Assembly (NCBI GenBank): GCA_009780855.1
Contig: WQZG01000003.1
Coordinates: 1-64,000 of the forward strand
From: Treponema sp.
Lineage (GTDB): Bacteria > Spirochaetota > Spirochaetia > Treponematales > Breznakiellaceae
DNA length: 64,000 nucleotides
Reading direction: 5' to 3'
The position numbers and the translations under genes were made by a program. Positions 26,427 to 35,297 of the stretch are shown in pieces. Numbering within the stretch: position 1 is the stretch's first letter; every line of letters starts with the position of its first letter. The notes under the pieces were generated by a model. The model searched no databases and was not told where the DNA came from. It worked only from the letters and a program-made list of their open reading frames with translations.

Positions 26427-27458
26427 CTAATCGTTAAGGTTCTGCCTGATAATTATTTGAAAGTCGACATAAATTTCGCGCTGTGCCGGCAAAATACCGG
26501 TTACAATATAATTATAAATGCGTTTTACCGTTAAATAGGAATGCTGATAGGAATTTTGGTAAATTGTCGCCGCAATATTGTTATTCCTTATATTGTTAAT
26601 TATGGTTTCCGACAAATCAAAAGATATTATGGGTATTTTTCCCAATATTCCAAGTTCAGTAAAAGCGGCAAAACAGGCTTTAACCGCGCCAGAATTTAAA
26701 AAGAGGGAGTCTATGTCACGGTTTTTACGCAGCATCTCATATACATTTTTGTATGCGATATCATCATCATTTATGGCCGTGATTTCGCATTGAATTATAT
26801 CTTTTCCATAAAGTTGTTTTAGTTTCTCTTTAAATCCCTGTGAACGCCTTAAATTGCCGAGCATCGAAAGCGAAGATGAGATAAACGCCATTTTATGCAG
26901 TTTTGGATTTATTAAATGGAACAGGCCCGCAACGGTTTCGCCCGCTTTATATGTATTTATACCGGCAAAATAATGAGGATAATCATTGGGTATATCATTT
27001 GAATAACAAAATACCGGTATTTCCAGCGAAGAAATTTTTTCCAATAAGGCTTCGCTGGAAATTGGCTGTATCATCAGCGCTACAATTCCGTCTTTTACCA
27101 GATCGTCTATCAGGGTTATCTGATGATTAATATCAAAATTCCGGCTGTATACATGACAAAAATTTATTCCCGAACCTTCTATCTCCGATATGGCAGCTTT
27201 AATTCCCAATTCACTTTGTTCTATCGCGTAGTTGGAAAAATTTGGCTGTACGTGTGATACTATGCCTACCGTAGCCGGGTGTCTGCGCAATGCAAGCGAC
27301 TTTGCCATCGCGTTTGGCTGAAAATTTAAATTTTCCAGGATACTGGTAATTTTTTCCCTGGTCTGCGCGCTGACTCTGCCCCGGTTATACAGCACCCTGT
27401 CTACAGTACCGACCGATACTCCCGATAATTTTGCTATTTCTTTTATTGTATATACCAT
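26427..27458 (-). CDS. LacI-family transcriptional regulator
   Basis: 343 aa. Residues 3-60 form the LacI helix-turn-helix and hinge (YTIKEIAKLSGVSVGTVDRV), followed by a periplasmic-binding-like sugar sensor (VGIVSHVQPNFSNY onward). It converges on the fucosidase gene and diverges from the ThuA-like gene. It is the best candidate to control uptake operon 2 and the ThuA gene, with a released sugar as inducer. An AATCGTTAACGATT palindrome lies at its 3' end. Confidence 0.9.
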   Translation of the reverse strand: MVYTIKEIAKLSGVSVGTVDRVLYNRGRVSAQTREKITSILENLNFQPNAMAKSLALRRHPATVGIVSHVQPNFSNYAIEQSELGIKAAISEIEGSGINFCHVYSRNFDINHQITLIDDLVKDGIVALMIQPISSEALLEKISSLEIPVFCYSNDIPNDYPHYFAGINTYKAGETVAGLFHLINPKLHKMAFISSSLSMLGNLRRSQGFKEKLKQLYGKDIIQCEITAINDDDIAYKNVYEMLRKNRDIDSLFLNSGAVKACFAAFTELGILGKIPIISFDLSETIINNIRNNNIAATIYQNSYQHSYLTVKRIYNYIVTGILPAQREIYVDFQIIIRQNLND

Positions 27459-27520
27459 ATTAGTTCAATAATCCGATTTTTTTTTAGTTTATTTTAAACC
27501 GAATTATTCATCAAGTCATT

Positions 27521-27575
27521 ATAAATTAATCTTTATAAATTAATTGTGGATAATATATGTTTTTTATGGTATAAT
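27521..27575 (+). promoter_or_regulatory. Promoter of the ThuA-like gene with upstream direct repeats
   Basis: TATAAT (27570-27575) with a weak -35 TTGTGG (27545-27550). Just upstream, ATAAATTAAT occurs twice (27521-27530 and 27535-27544), 14 bp apart, ending next to the -35 box. The place between the LacI gene and the ThuA gene suits a regulator site. Confidence 0.5.
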
Positions 27576-27597
27576 TTTCAAAAGGAACGGTGAATTT

Positions 27598-28335
27598 ATG
27601 ATTAATGTGATGATTTACAATGAATTTGTTCACGAATTAAAGGATGAAAAGGTTAAAGCCGTTTATCCGGACGGTATCCATAGTGTTATTAAGTCATTCC
27701 TGGAAAAGGACAGTTCCATCGGGAAAATTCGCTGCGCAGTACTCGAGGATCACAGACAGACCCTTAGCAAAGAGGCCCTTGACGATACTGACGTTCTGGT
27801 CTGGTGGGGGCATATGAGGCATCAGGAGGTTGATGACGAAGCTGTTGCCAGGGTATGCCGCCGTGTTCTGGACGGCATGGGCCTGGTGGTTCTGCATTCC
27901 GGCCACGCTTCCAAGCCTTTTAAGGCGCTTATGGGAACAGATACCCATTTGCTGCGCTGGCGGGAAGCCGGCGAAAAAGTACGGCTGTGGAATATAGCCA
28001 AAAATCATCCGATTACCCGCGGGCTAAGCGAAACTTTTACCATTCCCCATGATGAGACTTACGGAGAACCTTTTGGTATCCCAAACCCTGATGAACTTAT
28101 TTTTTTAAGCTGGTTCCAGGGCGGCGAAGTTTTCCGCAGCGGCTGTACATGGCGGCGCGGAGAGGGTAAAGTTTTCTATTTCCAGAGCGGCCATGAGACA
28201 TTCCCGATCTATTACCAGAATGAAGTCCAGCTTGTAATAACCAACGCCGTAAAATGGGCCTGTCCTGTCGAAAGGCATTGTGTTGCAGACAGGGGCAAAG
28301 GCAATACGCCTGCACTGGAACAAATTCGGAATTAA
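27598..28335 (+). CDS. ThuA-like domain protein (trehalose-utilisation family)
   Basis: 245 aa from the ATG at 27598, preceded by AAAGGAAC. It has a class I glutamine-amidotransferase-like fold: DTDVLVWWGHMRHQEV, then LVVLHSGHASKPFKALMG, then HDETYGEPF and WRRGEGKVFYFQSGHE. ThuA proteins work in disaccharide breakdown together with Gfo/Idh oxidoreductases, of which this window has three, though none adjacent. It diverges from the LacI gene and is probably under its control. Confidence 0.87.
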   Translation: MINVMIYNEFVHELKDEKVKAVYPDGIHSVIKSFLEKDSSIGKIRCAVLEDHRQTLSKEALDDTDVLVWWGHMRHQEVDDEAVARVCRRVLDGMGLVVLHSGHASKPFKALMGTDTHLLRWREAGEKVRLWNIAKNHPITRGLSETFTIPHDETYGEPFGIPNPDELIFLSWFQGGEVFRSGCTWRRGEGKVFYFQSGHETFPIYYQNEVQLVITNAVKWACPVERHCVADRGKGNTPALEQIRN

Positions 28336-28366
28336 AGATTCGGTATATCAGGTTAAATTTTCATAT

Positions 28367-29278
28367 ATGCGCAGATTTTTTTCTCATTTTTTAATTTTTA
28401 ATTTTTCATTTTTAATTTTATTTGTTGTTTATCCGCAATCACCGCCCGCGCCTTCCAACCGGGCCGAACTTGTTATGAAGGCCCTGGCTGCCGCTTATCC
28501 GGACCGGGTAGGGCCGGCTGTTTACCGCAACGGGGACTGGGCTGTTTTTTTGGCAGGCAAGTGGTTTTATTACGCTGACGGCAAACTCCTGCCGGAAAAT
28601 CTTTTGGCCCAGGCTTCGCAATACAGCGGCCAGCCGTTTTATAATTATGCTGCCGAGCTGCCGCCCTGGAAAGATCCGACAGCGGAAGAATCCGATCGGA
28701 TGCGGCAGATGACCGAACGCCGCAAGCAGCAGTCAGGTTCTTCGGTCAAGCGCACTACACAATTTTATGACGATCTTTTAAGGGTCCATAACAGCAGCGA
28801 GTCCTGGGACAGGGTTAAATCCATAAAGTTTCTTGGTTTTACCGTTATGGTTCATTACTCCATACTTACCCAGTTAAGCCTGGTTGAGGAGGCGATACTT
28901 GCGGCGTCAAAAACCAGCGCTTCCGTGCGTCAATGGATTGGCAGCATCAGTTCGGTAGACGGCTAGAACTGGCGCAATATTGCCGATACCGAGAGCCGGA
29001 GTTTCCACGCTTACGGGACCGCGATTGATATCATTCCCAAATCCACTAACGGTCTGGCCACTTATTGGCTGTGGACTTCCCAGTATAATCCGGAGTGGTG
29101 GGCTGTCCCCTATTCCAAACGCCTTAATCCCCCGGCGGAGGTAATCAAGGCTTTTGAATCGTTTGGCTTTGTCTGGGGCGGCAAATGGACCGTTTACGAT
29201 ACCATGCATTTTGAATACCGCCCGGAGATTTTAATTTTCAGCAATATCGCCATGACAGATACCAAAGACCTTAAATAA
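28367..29278 (+). pseudogene. M15 (VanY-like) peptidase gene interrupted by an in-frame TAG
   Basis: One reading frame runs 28367-29278 with a single TAG at 28964-28966. Before it are a signal peptide (FFSHFLIFNFSFLILFVVYP), a 200-aa region and IGSISSVDG. After it the frame continues with NWRNIADTESRSFHAYGTAID and TVYDTMHFEYRPEIL, the zinc-binding SxHxxGxAxD and final His motifs of M15 D,D-carboxypeptidases. Homologues usually read G-Y/R-N/S-W-R here, so TAG probably replaces a Tyr codon. As read, the 199-aa product lacks the whole catalytic site. TAG ends other genes in this window, so it is a true stop here. Cell-wall trimming is the expected role of the intact protein. Confidence 0.8.
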
Positions 29279-29350
29279 CGGACTTGCCCATAACGATATT
29301 TATATATAAATCCTTCATAAAAACAAAAAATTATTATTAAAAATCCCAAT

Positions 29351-29383
29351 GGCGACATCAAAATCGCCTGCGGTTATTTGCGT
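29351..29383 (+). promoter_or_regulatory. Leader motif shared with the second XRE gene
   Basis: A 33-bp stretch upstream of the XRE gene matches the stretch at 60263-60295 upstream of its paralogue at about 23 of 33 positions, including AAAATCGC, GCGG and TTTGC. A second block (CGCA then ATCCGG) also recurs closer to both starts. It is likely a self-regulatory site. Confidence 0.5.
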
Positions 29384-29412
29384 GTATTGTTGTAACGCAG
29401 GATAATCCGGAT

Positions 29413-29778
29413 ATGGACGGCGAAAATGTATTTAATATCCGGAACCTCTTCAGCAGAAACTTAAAACGCTTGCGCAATGCGGCCAATATTTCCCAGCTTG
29501 CTTTGGCGGGCAGGGCAAATCTAACCCATAATTTTATCAACGACATTGAAAACGGCAAGAAGTGGGTCTCCGACGAAACCATCGGAAAACTGGCGACCGC
29601 CCTCAGGGCGGAACCTTACCAGTTTTTTCTTTCGGAATCCAGGTGGAATGAAAAAAGCGCGGAGATACTTGCGACTTACCTTGGTGATATTCAGAGCAGT
29701 TTTATTAAATTGACTGAAGACTACCGCCTTCGTTTTATTCCCGACAATGCCGGCAGAACAGACGAAGAACATCTTTAA
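29413..29778 (+). CDS. XRE-family regulator 1
   Basis: 121 aa. Residues 10-72 form an XRE helix-turn-helix (FSRNLKRLRNAANISQLALA, then NFINDIENGKKWVSDETIGK). The C-terminal 50 residues have no recognisable domain. It is paralogous to the regulator at 60360, sharing THNFINDIENGKKW versus SPNFINDIENEKKW and EPYQFF versus EPYRLF. There is no clear ribosome site; the ATG follows ATCCGGAT. It stands alone between the broken peptidase and ftsH. Confidence 0.85.
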   Translation: MDGENVFNIRNLFSRNLKRLRNAANISQLALAGRANLTHNFINDIENGKKWVSDETIGKLATALRAEPYQFFLSESRWNEKSAEILATYLGDIQSSFIKLTEDYRLRFIPDNAGRTDEEHL

Positions 29779-29876
29779 ATCGGGCAGCATTAATCATTGC
29801 AGCATAAAAAATACAGTTTCTATTGAAACTGGCAGCTTTGTGCCGGACGGTTTGGAATTTTTTATTCTGCGCCGGC

Positions 29877-31850
29877 CTAAGCTGCCATCCCGATTAATTC
29901 CCTGAATTCCTTTTCGTCCAGGGTTTCTTTTTCCAGTAATTTTTCTGCCAGGGTATTTAAAAGATCCTTGTGGCCGGAAAGGGTTTCCTTTGTCTTCGCG
30001 TATTCTTCTTCCACCATGCGGGCGATCTCTTCATCCACGTATTGCTGGGTTGTTTCCGCGTATTCGCGCTGGAACATGGGTTCCTGCCGTTCGGCTGCCG
30101 GAATTCCTGAACCCCGCGATGTCAGCGCCACATTGCGGAACCTCGCACTCATGCCGTAGTCGGTGATCATTTTGCGCGCGATATCTGTGGCCTTGGTCAA
30201 ATCGTTTGCGGCGCCGGTGGAAAACTCCCCGGAGATCATTTCTTCGGCAATGCGGCCGCCCAGCAGAATGTCTATTCTTCCAAGCAGATCGGACTGGGTC
30301 ATGGTATAACGATCTTCAACCGGCATCTGCAGGGTATATCCCAGGGCCATGCCGCGCGGAATAATCGAAATCTTTTGTACCGGATCGGCGTTTTTGGTAA
30401 AAGCGGCGACAAGGGCGTGGCCGGCTTCGTGGAAAGCTGTAAGTCTGCGTTCTTCCGCCTTGAGCACCCTGGTCTTCTTTTGCAGTCCCGCGACTGTCTT
30501 TTCTATGGCTTCGTCAAAATCGCACTGGGCTACCAGCTTCCTGCCGCCCCGCACCGCCAGGAGGGCGGCTTCGTTGACGATGTTTGCCAGATCCGCGCCG
30601 GAAAATCCCGATGTTATGCGGGCCACTATCGCCAGATCAACTTCCGGGGCCAGTTTTACCGGCTTTGAATGGATCTTTAATATTTCTTCCCTGCCCTTGA
30701 GATCCGGCCTGTCCACAAGTACCTGGCGGTCAAATCTGCCGGGCCGCAGGAGCGCCGGGTCCAGAACGTCGGGCCGGTTGGTTGCCGCCAAAATTATTAT
30801 TCCGGTAGCCGCGTCAAAACCGTCCATTTCGACAAGGAGCTGGTTAAGGGTCTGTTCGCGTTCGTCGTTGCCGCCGGCAATGTTATTGATGCGGCTTTTG
30901 CCGATTGCGTCCAGTTCATCTATAAAAATAATGCAGCGCTTTTTTTCTCTGGCCTGTTTGAACAAATCCCGCACCCTGGCAGCGCCCACGCCAACGAACA
31001 TTTCCACAAATTCTGCGCCGGAAATCCTGAAGAACGAAACTCCGGCTTCTCCTGCGACTGCCCTGGCAAGAAGGGTTTTCCCCGTTCCCGGAGGCCCTAC
31101 CAGCAGAACGCCCCTGGGAATTTTGCCTCCTATGTCTATGTACTTTTGGGGGCTTTTTAGGAAGTCTACCACTTCCACCAGCTCGTCTTTGGCCTCGTCA
31201 ACACCGGCTACATCTGTAAAACGGGTCTTTATGTCGCCCTCGGCTACAATTACCGCGCGGTTTTGCCCTACCGAAAGCACATTCCCGCCCATGTTGCCAA
31301 GCCGCTTCATGACAAAACGCCAGATAAAAATAAAGAACGCTATTGGCAGCACCCAGGAAAAAATTATGTTTAAAACAGTGCTTCCTTCCCTTGATACCGC
31401 GTAATAGGAAACGTTTTTATCGTCCATAAGTTTAATAAAACTGTCGTCATTGATGGGAACAGTCCGGTAAACGGACTCGGGAGCCTGGGAGTAGGGGCTT
31501 TTTATAATGGGATTCTGGGAAACCTGCGGTTTATCCGCTGTTGTATATCCGGTAAAATACGAATCGGTCATTTCGACCCGTTTTATGTCTCCGCTGGAGA
31601 TTAGGGCCTTAAATTCAGAAAAATCTATGGTCGGGTTTACTTTTGATAAAAATACATAATTAAAGAGACTTAATCCTATTATCAGTATGAGTATGTAGAT
31701 GATTGAAAATTTCCATGATCCAAAGGGCTTAAAATCAGGTAACTTCGGCCCGCCGCCGTTACCTCCGCCGCCTCCAAACGGAAATTGAGGGCCGGAATTG
31801 TTGGGCTGCCGGTTCTCGTTCCGGGGATCTTCAGAATTATTATCATCCAT
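29877..31850 (-). CDS. ftsH: ATP-dependent zinc metalloprotease FtsH
   Basis: 657 aa. It has a Gly/Pro/Asn-rich cytoplasmic N-terminus, a membrane segment ([20 protein letters not shown]), a periplasmic domain, and a second segment near 165-185. The AAA module has GPPGTGKT near 250 and the second region of homology [18 protein letters not shown]. The zinc site is HEAGH with His474, Glu475 and His478. It degrades membrane and regulatory proteins at the inner membrane. AAGGAG precedes the ATG. Length is normal for the family. Confidence 0.96.
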   Translation of the reverse strand: MDDNNSEDPRNENRQPNNSGPQFPFGGGGGNGGGPKLPDFKPFGSWKFSIIYILILIIGLSLFNYVFLSKVNPTIDFSEFKALISSGDIKRVEMTDSYFTGYTTADKPQVSQNPIIKSPYSQAPESVYRTVPINDDSFIKLMDDKNVSYYAVSREGSTVLNIIFSWVLPIAFFIFIWRFVMKRLGNMGGNVLSVGQNRAVIVAEGDIKTRFTDVAGVDEAKDELVEVVDFLKSPQKYIDIGGKIPRGVLLVGPPGTGKTLLARAVAGEAGVSFFRISGAEFVEMFVGVGAARVRDLFKQAREKKRCIIFIDELDAIGKSRINNIAGGNDEREQTLNQLLVEMDGFDAATGIIILAATNRPDVLDPALLRPGRFDRQVLVDRPDLKGREEILKIHSKPVKLAPEVDLAIVARITSGFSGADLANIVNEAALLAVRGGRKLVAQCDFDEAIEKTVAGLQKKTRVLKAEERRLTAFHEAGHALVAAFTKNADPVQKISIIPRGMALGYTLQMPVEDRYTMTQSDLLGRIDILLGGRIAEEMISGEFSTGAANDLTKATDIARKMITDYGMSARFRNVALTSRGSGIPAAERQEPMFQREYAETTQQYVDEEIARMVEEEYAKTKETLSGHKDLLNTLAEKLLEKETLDEKEFRELIGMAA

Positions 31851-31960
31851 GCAATACTCCTTGAATATTAATTGGAAATAATCTTATACTACTATCTACT
31901 TTTTATAACACTTTATCAACATATAAAGTTAGGGTTTTTCCCAAGTTTTATTTTTTTACA

Positions 31961-31990
31961 GGAGCCAATACCTCCGAAGGAGCAGGTGTG
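31961..31990 (+). promoter_or_regulatory. Ribosome site of the ABC ATPase gene inside alternative hairpins
   Basis: CTCC (31972-31975) can pair with GGAG at 31979-31982, which is the Shine-Dalgarno of the GTG at 31988, or with GGAG at 31961-31964 upstream. The two pairings exclude each other. Both stems are only 4 bp, so any effect would be small. Confidence 0.3.
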
Positions 31991-32935
31991 ATAGAAGTTA
32001 CAAATCTGGTCAGGCGATACGGACCGCATATAGCGGTGGACCACGCTAATTTTAAAATTGAAAAGGGCGAAATAGTGGGTTTTTTGGGGCCCAACGGCGC
32101 CGGCAAATCGACTACGATGAATATTCTGACAGGATATCTTTCCTCTACCGAAGGTTCAGTAAAGGTTGACGGACAGGACATTCTGGAACATCCCATGGAA
32201 ATCAAAAAGAAGATCGGTTATCTTCCGGAGAATCCTCCGCTGTATATGGATATGACTGTCAGGGAGTACCTGACTTTTACGGGCGAAATCAAAAAGATTC
32301 CCAAATCCGAGAAAAAAGACAGATTAAACCGGATTATGCAGACAGTCGGGATTGAAGATGTCAGCAAACGGCTAATCAAGAACCTTTCCAAAGGCTACAA
32401 GCAGCGGGTAGGACTCGCCCAGGCAATGATCGGAGATCCCCAGGTCCTTATTATGGACGAGCCGACAGCCGGCCTTGACCCCAAACAGATTCTGGAAATC
32501 CGCGATCTTATAACCGCGCTTGGAAAAGATCATACCATTATTCTCAGTTCCCATATTCTGCCGGAAGTCAGCGCAGTCTGCCGCCGGGTTCTTATTATCA
32601 ACCGCGGCATTATTATTGCCGACGACACTCCGGAGAACCTGGCCCGCCACCTGCTTGGCGGCAGCCACATTTTCCTGCGCCTGGACGGCAGCGAAACTAC
32701 CGTTTCCAAAGCGCTTGGAAAAGTTACCACAATTGTCAAGCTGGATTTCCAGCAGTCACAGGAAGAAGGCACGGTGCAATTAATCGCCGAGGCCGCTCCG
32801 GATACCGATATCCGGCGCGATGTCTTTAGGGCATTGTCGGCCGCCAATATTCCCATTCTTATGATGCGCTCCCAGGACATGAGCCTGGAAGAAATATTCC
32901 TTGATCTTACTACCCGCGAGGAGGCAACAGCATGA
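31988..32935 (+). CDS. ABC transporter ATP-binding protein, GldA-like
   Basis: 315 aa, GTG start preceded by AAGGAG. Walker A is GPNGAGKST (34-42), the signature is LSKGYKQRVGLAQ near 130, and Walker B is VLIMDEPTAGLDP near 155. The C-terminal 90 residues form the extra domain seen in drug-export and Gld/Nos-type ATPases. It energises the membrane protein encoded by the next gene, whose ATG overlaps its stop. Confidence 0.92.
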   Translation: MIEVTNLVRRYGPHIAVDHANFKIEKGEIVGFLGPNGAGKSTTMNILTGYLSSTEGSVKVDGQDILEHPMEIKKKIGYLPENPPLYMDMTVREYLTFTGEIKKIPKSEKKDRLNRIMQTVGIEDVSKRLIKNLSKGYKQRVGLAQAMIGDPQVLIMDEPTAGLDPKQILEIRDLITALGKDHTIILSSHILPEVSAVCRRVLIINRGIIIADDTPENLARHLLGGSHIFLRLDGSETTVSKALGKVTTIVKLDFQQSQEEGTVQLIAEAAPDTDIRRDVFRALSAANIPILMMRSQDMSLEEIFLDLTTREEATA

Positions 32936-33816
32936 TTGCCATATTTAAACGCGAAATTAAAGCGTATTTTGTAACTCCCATAGGCTATCTTTACATGGGG
33001 CTTTTCCTTCTGATTACCGGAATCTTTTTTACCTTCAGCAATATTTTTTCGCAGAGTTCCTATTATTCCGGCTTCCTTGGAAGCGTTCTCTTTATTTACC
33101 TTTTTGCGATTCCCCTTTTAACCATGAGGCTGTTCTCCGAGGAAAGGCGGCAAAAAACCGACCAGCTTCTGCTTACCAGCCCGGTTTCCATACCCGCTAT
33201 TGTCTGCGGAAAATTCCTGGCCGCGCTGACCCTCTACGCGTTTACGATTGTTGTTACGATCCTTTACGCGGTTATTATAGCGGTTTACGGTGATTTGATA
33301 GTTACAGAGACAGTGGGCAGTTATATAGGCTTCCTTTTCCTGGGCGCCTGCTATATCGCGATCGGGGTTTTTATTTCCGCCAGCACCGAGAACCAGCTTA
33401 CCGCGGCTCTGGTTACCTTCTTCTCCCTGATGGTAATCTGGTTAATCGATCCTATCGCACAGATGATTCCGTCCGACGCCTTGTCCGGGGTTATTTCCGC
33501 CGGCGCGCTTGCGCTTATTGTTGTTGTCTTTTTGTTTATAAGCACACGGAACTGGTTTATCACCCTGATAACCGCCGTATTGGCGGCAGCCGTAATTCTG
33601 TTTATGTATTTCTTTACCAGCAATTATTATTACTTGTTCAGAAATGTTTTTTCCGGCTTCCTCCAGAATTTTTTGGGCTGGTTCTCGCTTAACCGCCGGT
33701 ATCAGAATTTCTCAATGGGTCTGCTGAAATTTGATTCACTTCTTTATTATATCTCGTTCAGCGGTTTATTCCTTTTCTTGACCATACGGCTCATAGAAAA
33801 GCGGCGGTGGAATTAG
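32932..33816 (+). CDS. ABC transporter permease, GldF-like
   Basis: 294 aa with six hydrophobic segments and the ABC-2 type N-terminus (FKREIKAYFVTPIGYLYMGL). It has the conserved RLFSEERRQKTDQLLLTSPVS cytoplasmic loop of the GldF/NosY group. ATGA overlap couples it to the ATPase gene. The transported substrate is unknown. In Bacteroidetes homologues are linked with gliding; in spirochaetes the role is not established. Confidence 0.9.
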   Translation: MIAIFKREIKAYFVTPIGYLYMGLFLLITGIFFTFSNIFSQSSYYSGFLGSVLFIYLFAIPLLTMRLFSEERRQKTDQLLLTSPVSIPAIVCGKFLAALTLYAFTIVVTILYAVIIAVYGDLIVTETVGSYIGFLFLGACYIAIGVFISASTENQLTAALVTFFSLMVIWLIDPIAQMIPSDALSGVISAGALALIVVVFLFISTRNWFITLITAVLAAAVILFMYFFTSNYYYLFRNVFSGFLQNFLGWFSLNRRYQNFSMGLLKFDSLLYYISFSGLFLFLTIRLIEKRRWN

Positions 33817-33826
33817 GAGTATGGCA

Positions 33827-35287
33827 ATGAAAATGAAAGATATCAAAGGCTTAAAAAACATCCGGGAATCCTTTAAAACCCGGCAGGTTAAATACGGCGG
33901 ATATGCGGCTCTAATAACAATCGCGGTTATCGTGGGCCTCATTCTTATAAACCTTATCATCGGACAGTTATCCCCGCAGATCGACATGACAGAGAGCGGA
34001 CTCTTTTCCCTTTCGGATCAGAGCACACAGGTTGTCGACCTGATCAAGTCTCCCGTAAACTTTTACGGCATGTGGCGGCCGGGCGACGAGAACCAGCAGC
34101 TTACCGAAGTAATCGATCTCTACCTGGCCCGGAATAAAAACATCAGGCTGCAGGTTGTTGACCCCAACAAGAATCCGGCCCTTGTTTCCAAATACGACAA
34201 GACCAATCAGGGAATACAGCCCGGGTCCCTTATTGTCGAAGGTGAGAAAGGTTTCAAAATCATCGCCCCTTCTGACATGTATGATTATACGACCAACCAG
34301 AACAATCAGCAGAATGTAACCGGTCTGGCGATGGAAAGACGCATTACAGCCGCCCTTCTCTTTGTGGCGACCGGCCAGACCCCTGTTGTTTACGAGATTC
34401 TTGGGCACCAGGAATATACGCTGAATGATCTGCAGGTACAAACCCTGGTTGAGCGGGAAAACTTTACAGTCAATCAGCTTAACCTGGTTCAGTCCGATAT
34501 ACCGTCGGATGCTTCGGTTCTTATACTGAACGCTCCCCGCGCGGATCTCTCCCAGGGCGAGGCCGACAAAATTCTGGCATACCTGGACAACGGCGGCCGT
34601 CTGCTGATTCTGGCGGATTACAGGATCCGCGAGCTTCCCGTTCTAAACCAGATAATGGCCAGTTACGGCATGCAGTTTGACTTTGGGCTCCTTATGGAAA
34701 CCAATACGAATTATACTGCCGGCGCCTATTACCTGGAAATTCCGGATGTGCCTGACCACGATATTACCAAACCTTTGACGGATCAGCGGACTCCTGTTCT
34801 GCTGCCCTTTGCCATGGGGGTTTCACAGCTATCGGCAGTAAGGCGTTCAATCGAACTTAAACCGCTTTTTACATCATCAAGCGATTCGTTCCTCCGCACC
34901 AATCTTGATGAGACATCAACATCCAAAGTCAGCACCGATGTATCAGGTCCGATCACCCTCGGCATGACCGCCATGGATCCTTCCTGGATCGATCCCAATA
35001 ATCCCCAGCCCCAGGCCCGTGTTGTAGCGATTGGCTGCGGCAGCCTGCTGGAGCCTGTGAGTTACTTCGGCCAGATTCCCGGCAATCTCGACGTTTTTAT
35101 GAACAGCGTTACCTGGCTGCAGGATCGTCCGGAAACCTTGTCGGTGCGTTCCAAGAGTCTGTTCCTGCTGCCCATGAGAATCAACGGAACCCTGATGATA
35201 ATTTACGGGATTTTCTTTGTAATAATAATTCCTGTGGGATTCTTTATCGCCGGGTTTATTGTCTGGCTCAGGCGGCGGCACTTATAA
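33827..35287 (+). CDS. GldG-like ABC transporter auxiliary protein
   Basis: 486 aa. Of two ATGs (33821 and 33827) the second is better spaced from AGGAG at 33815-33819. A membrane segment near 25-50 is followed by a large extracytoplasmic domain of the GldG type (DMTESGLFSLSDQSTQVVDL; a glutaminase-like fold with LLILADYRIRELPVL) and a C-terminal membrane segment before a basic tail (VWLRRRHL). It probably assembles with the preceding permease. Confidence 0.88.
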   Translation: MKMKDIKGLKNIRESFKTRQVKYGGYAALITIAVIVGLILINLIIGQLSPQIDMTESGLFSLSDQSTQVVDLIKSPVNFYGMWRPGDENQQLTEVIDLYLARNKNIRLQVVDPNKNPALVSKYDKTNQGIQPGSLIVEGEKGFKIIAPSDMYDYTTNQNNQQNVTGLAMERRITAALLFVATGQTPVVYEILGHQEYTLNDLQVQTLVERENFTVNQLNLVQSDIPSDASVLILNAPRADLSQGEADKILAYLDNGGRLLILADYRIRELPVLNQIMASYGMQFDFGLLMETNTNYTAGAYYLEIPDVPDHDITKPLTDQRTPVLLPFAMGVSQLSAVRRSIELKPLFTSSSDSFLRTNLDETSTSKVSTDVSGPITLGMTAMDPSWIDPNNPQPQARVVAIGCGSLLEPVSYFGQIPGNLDVFMNSVTWLQDRPETLSVRSKSLFLLPMRINGTLMIIYGIFFVIIIPVGFFIAGFIVWLRRRHL

Positions 35288-35297
35288 GGCGGGAGTC

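Noticed and set aside
26413..26437. Palindrome as a bidirectional terminator
   Set aside because: The self-complementary pairing leaves a loop of zero to two bases and no T-run follows on either strand.
28964..28966. Stop codon in the M15 gene read as selenocysteine
   Set aside because: The codon is TAG, not TGA, and no SECIS-like hairpin follows. TAG serves as a normal stop for other genes here.
30349..31404. 351-codon antisense ORF within ftsH
   Set aside because: Shadow of ftsH on the opposite strand; Ser/Arg-rich composition without motifs.
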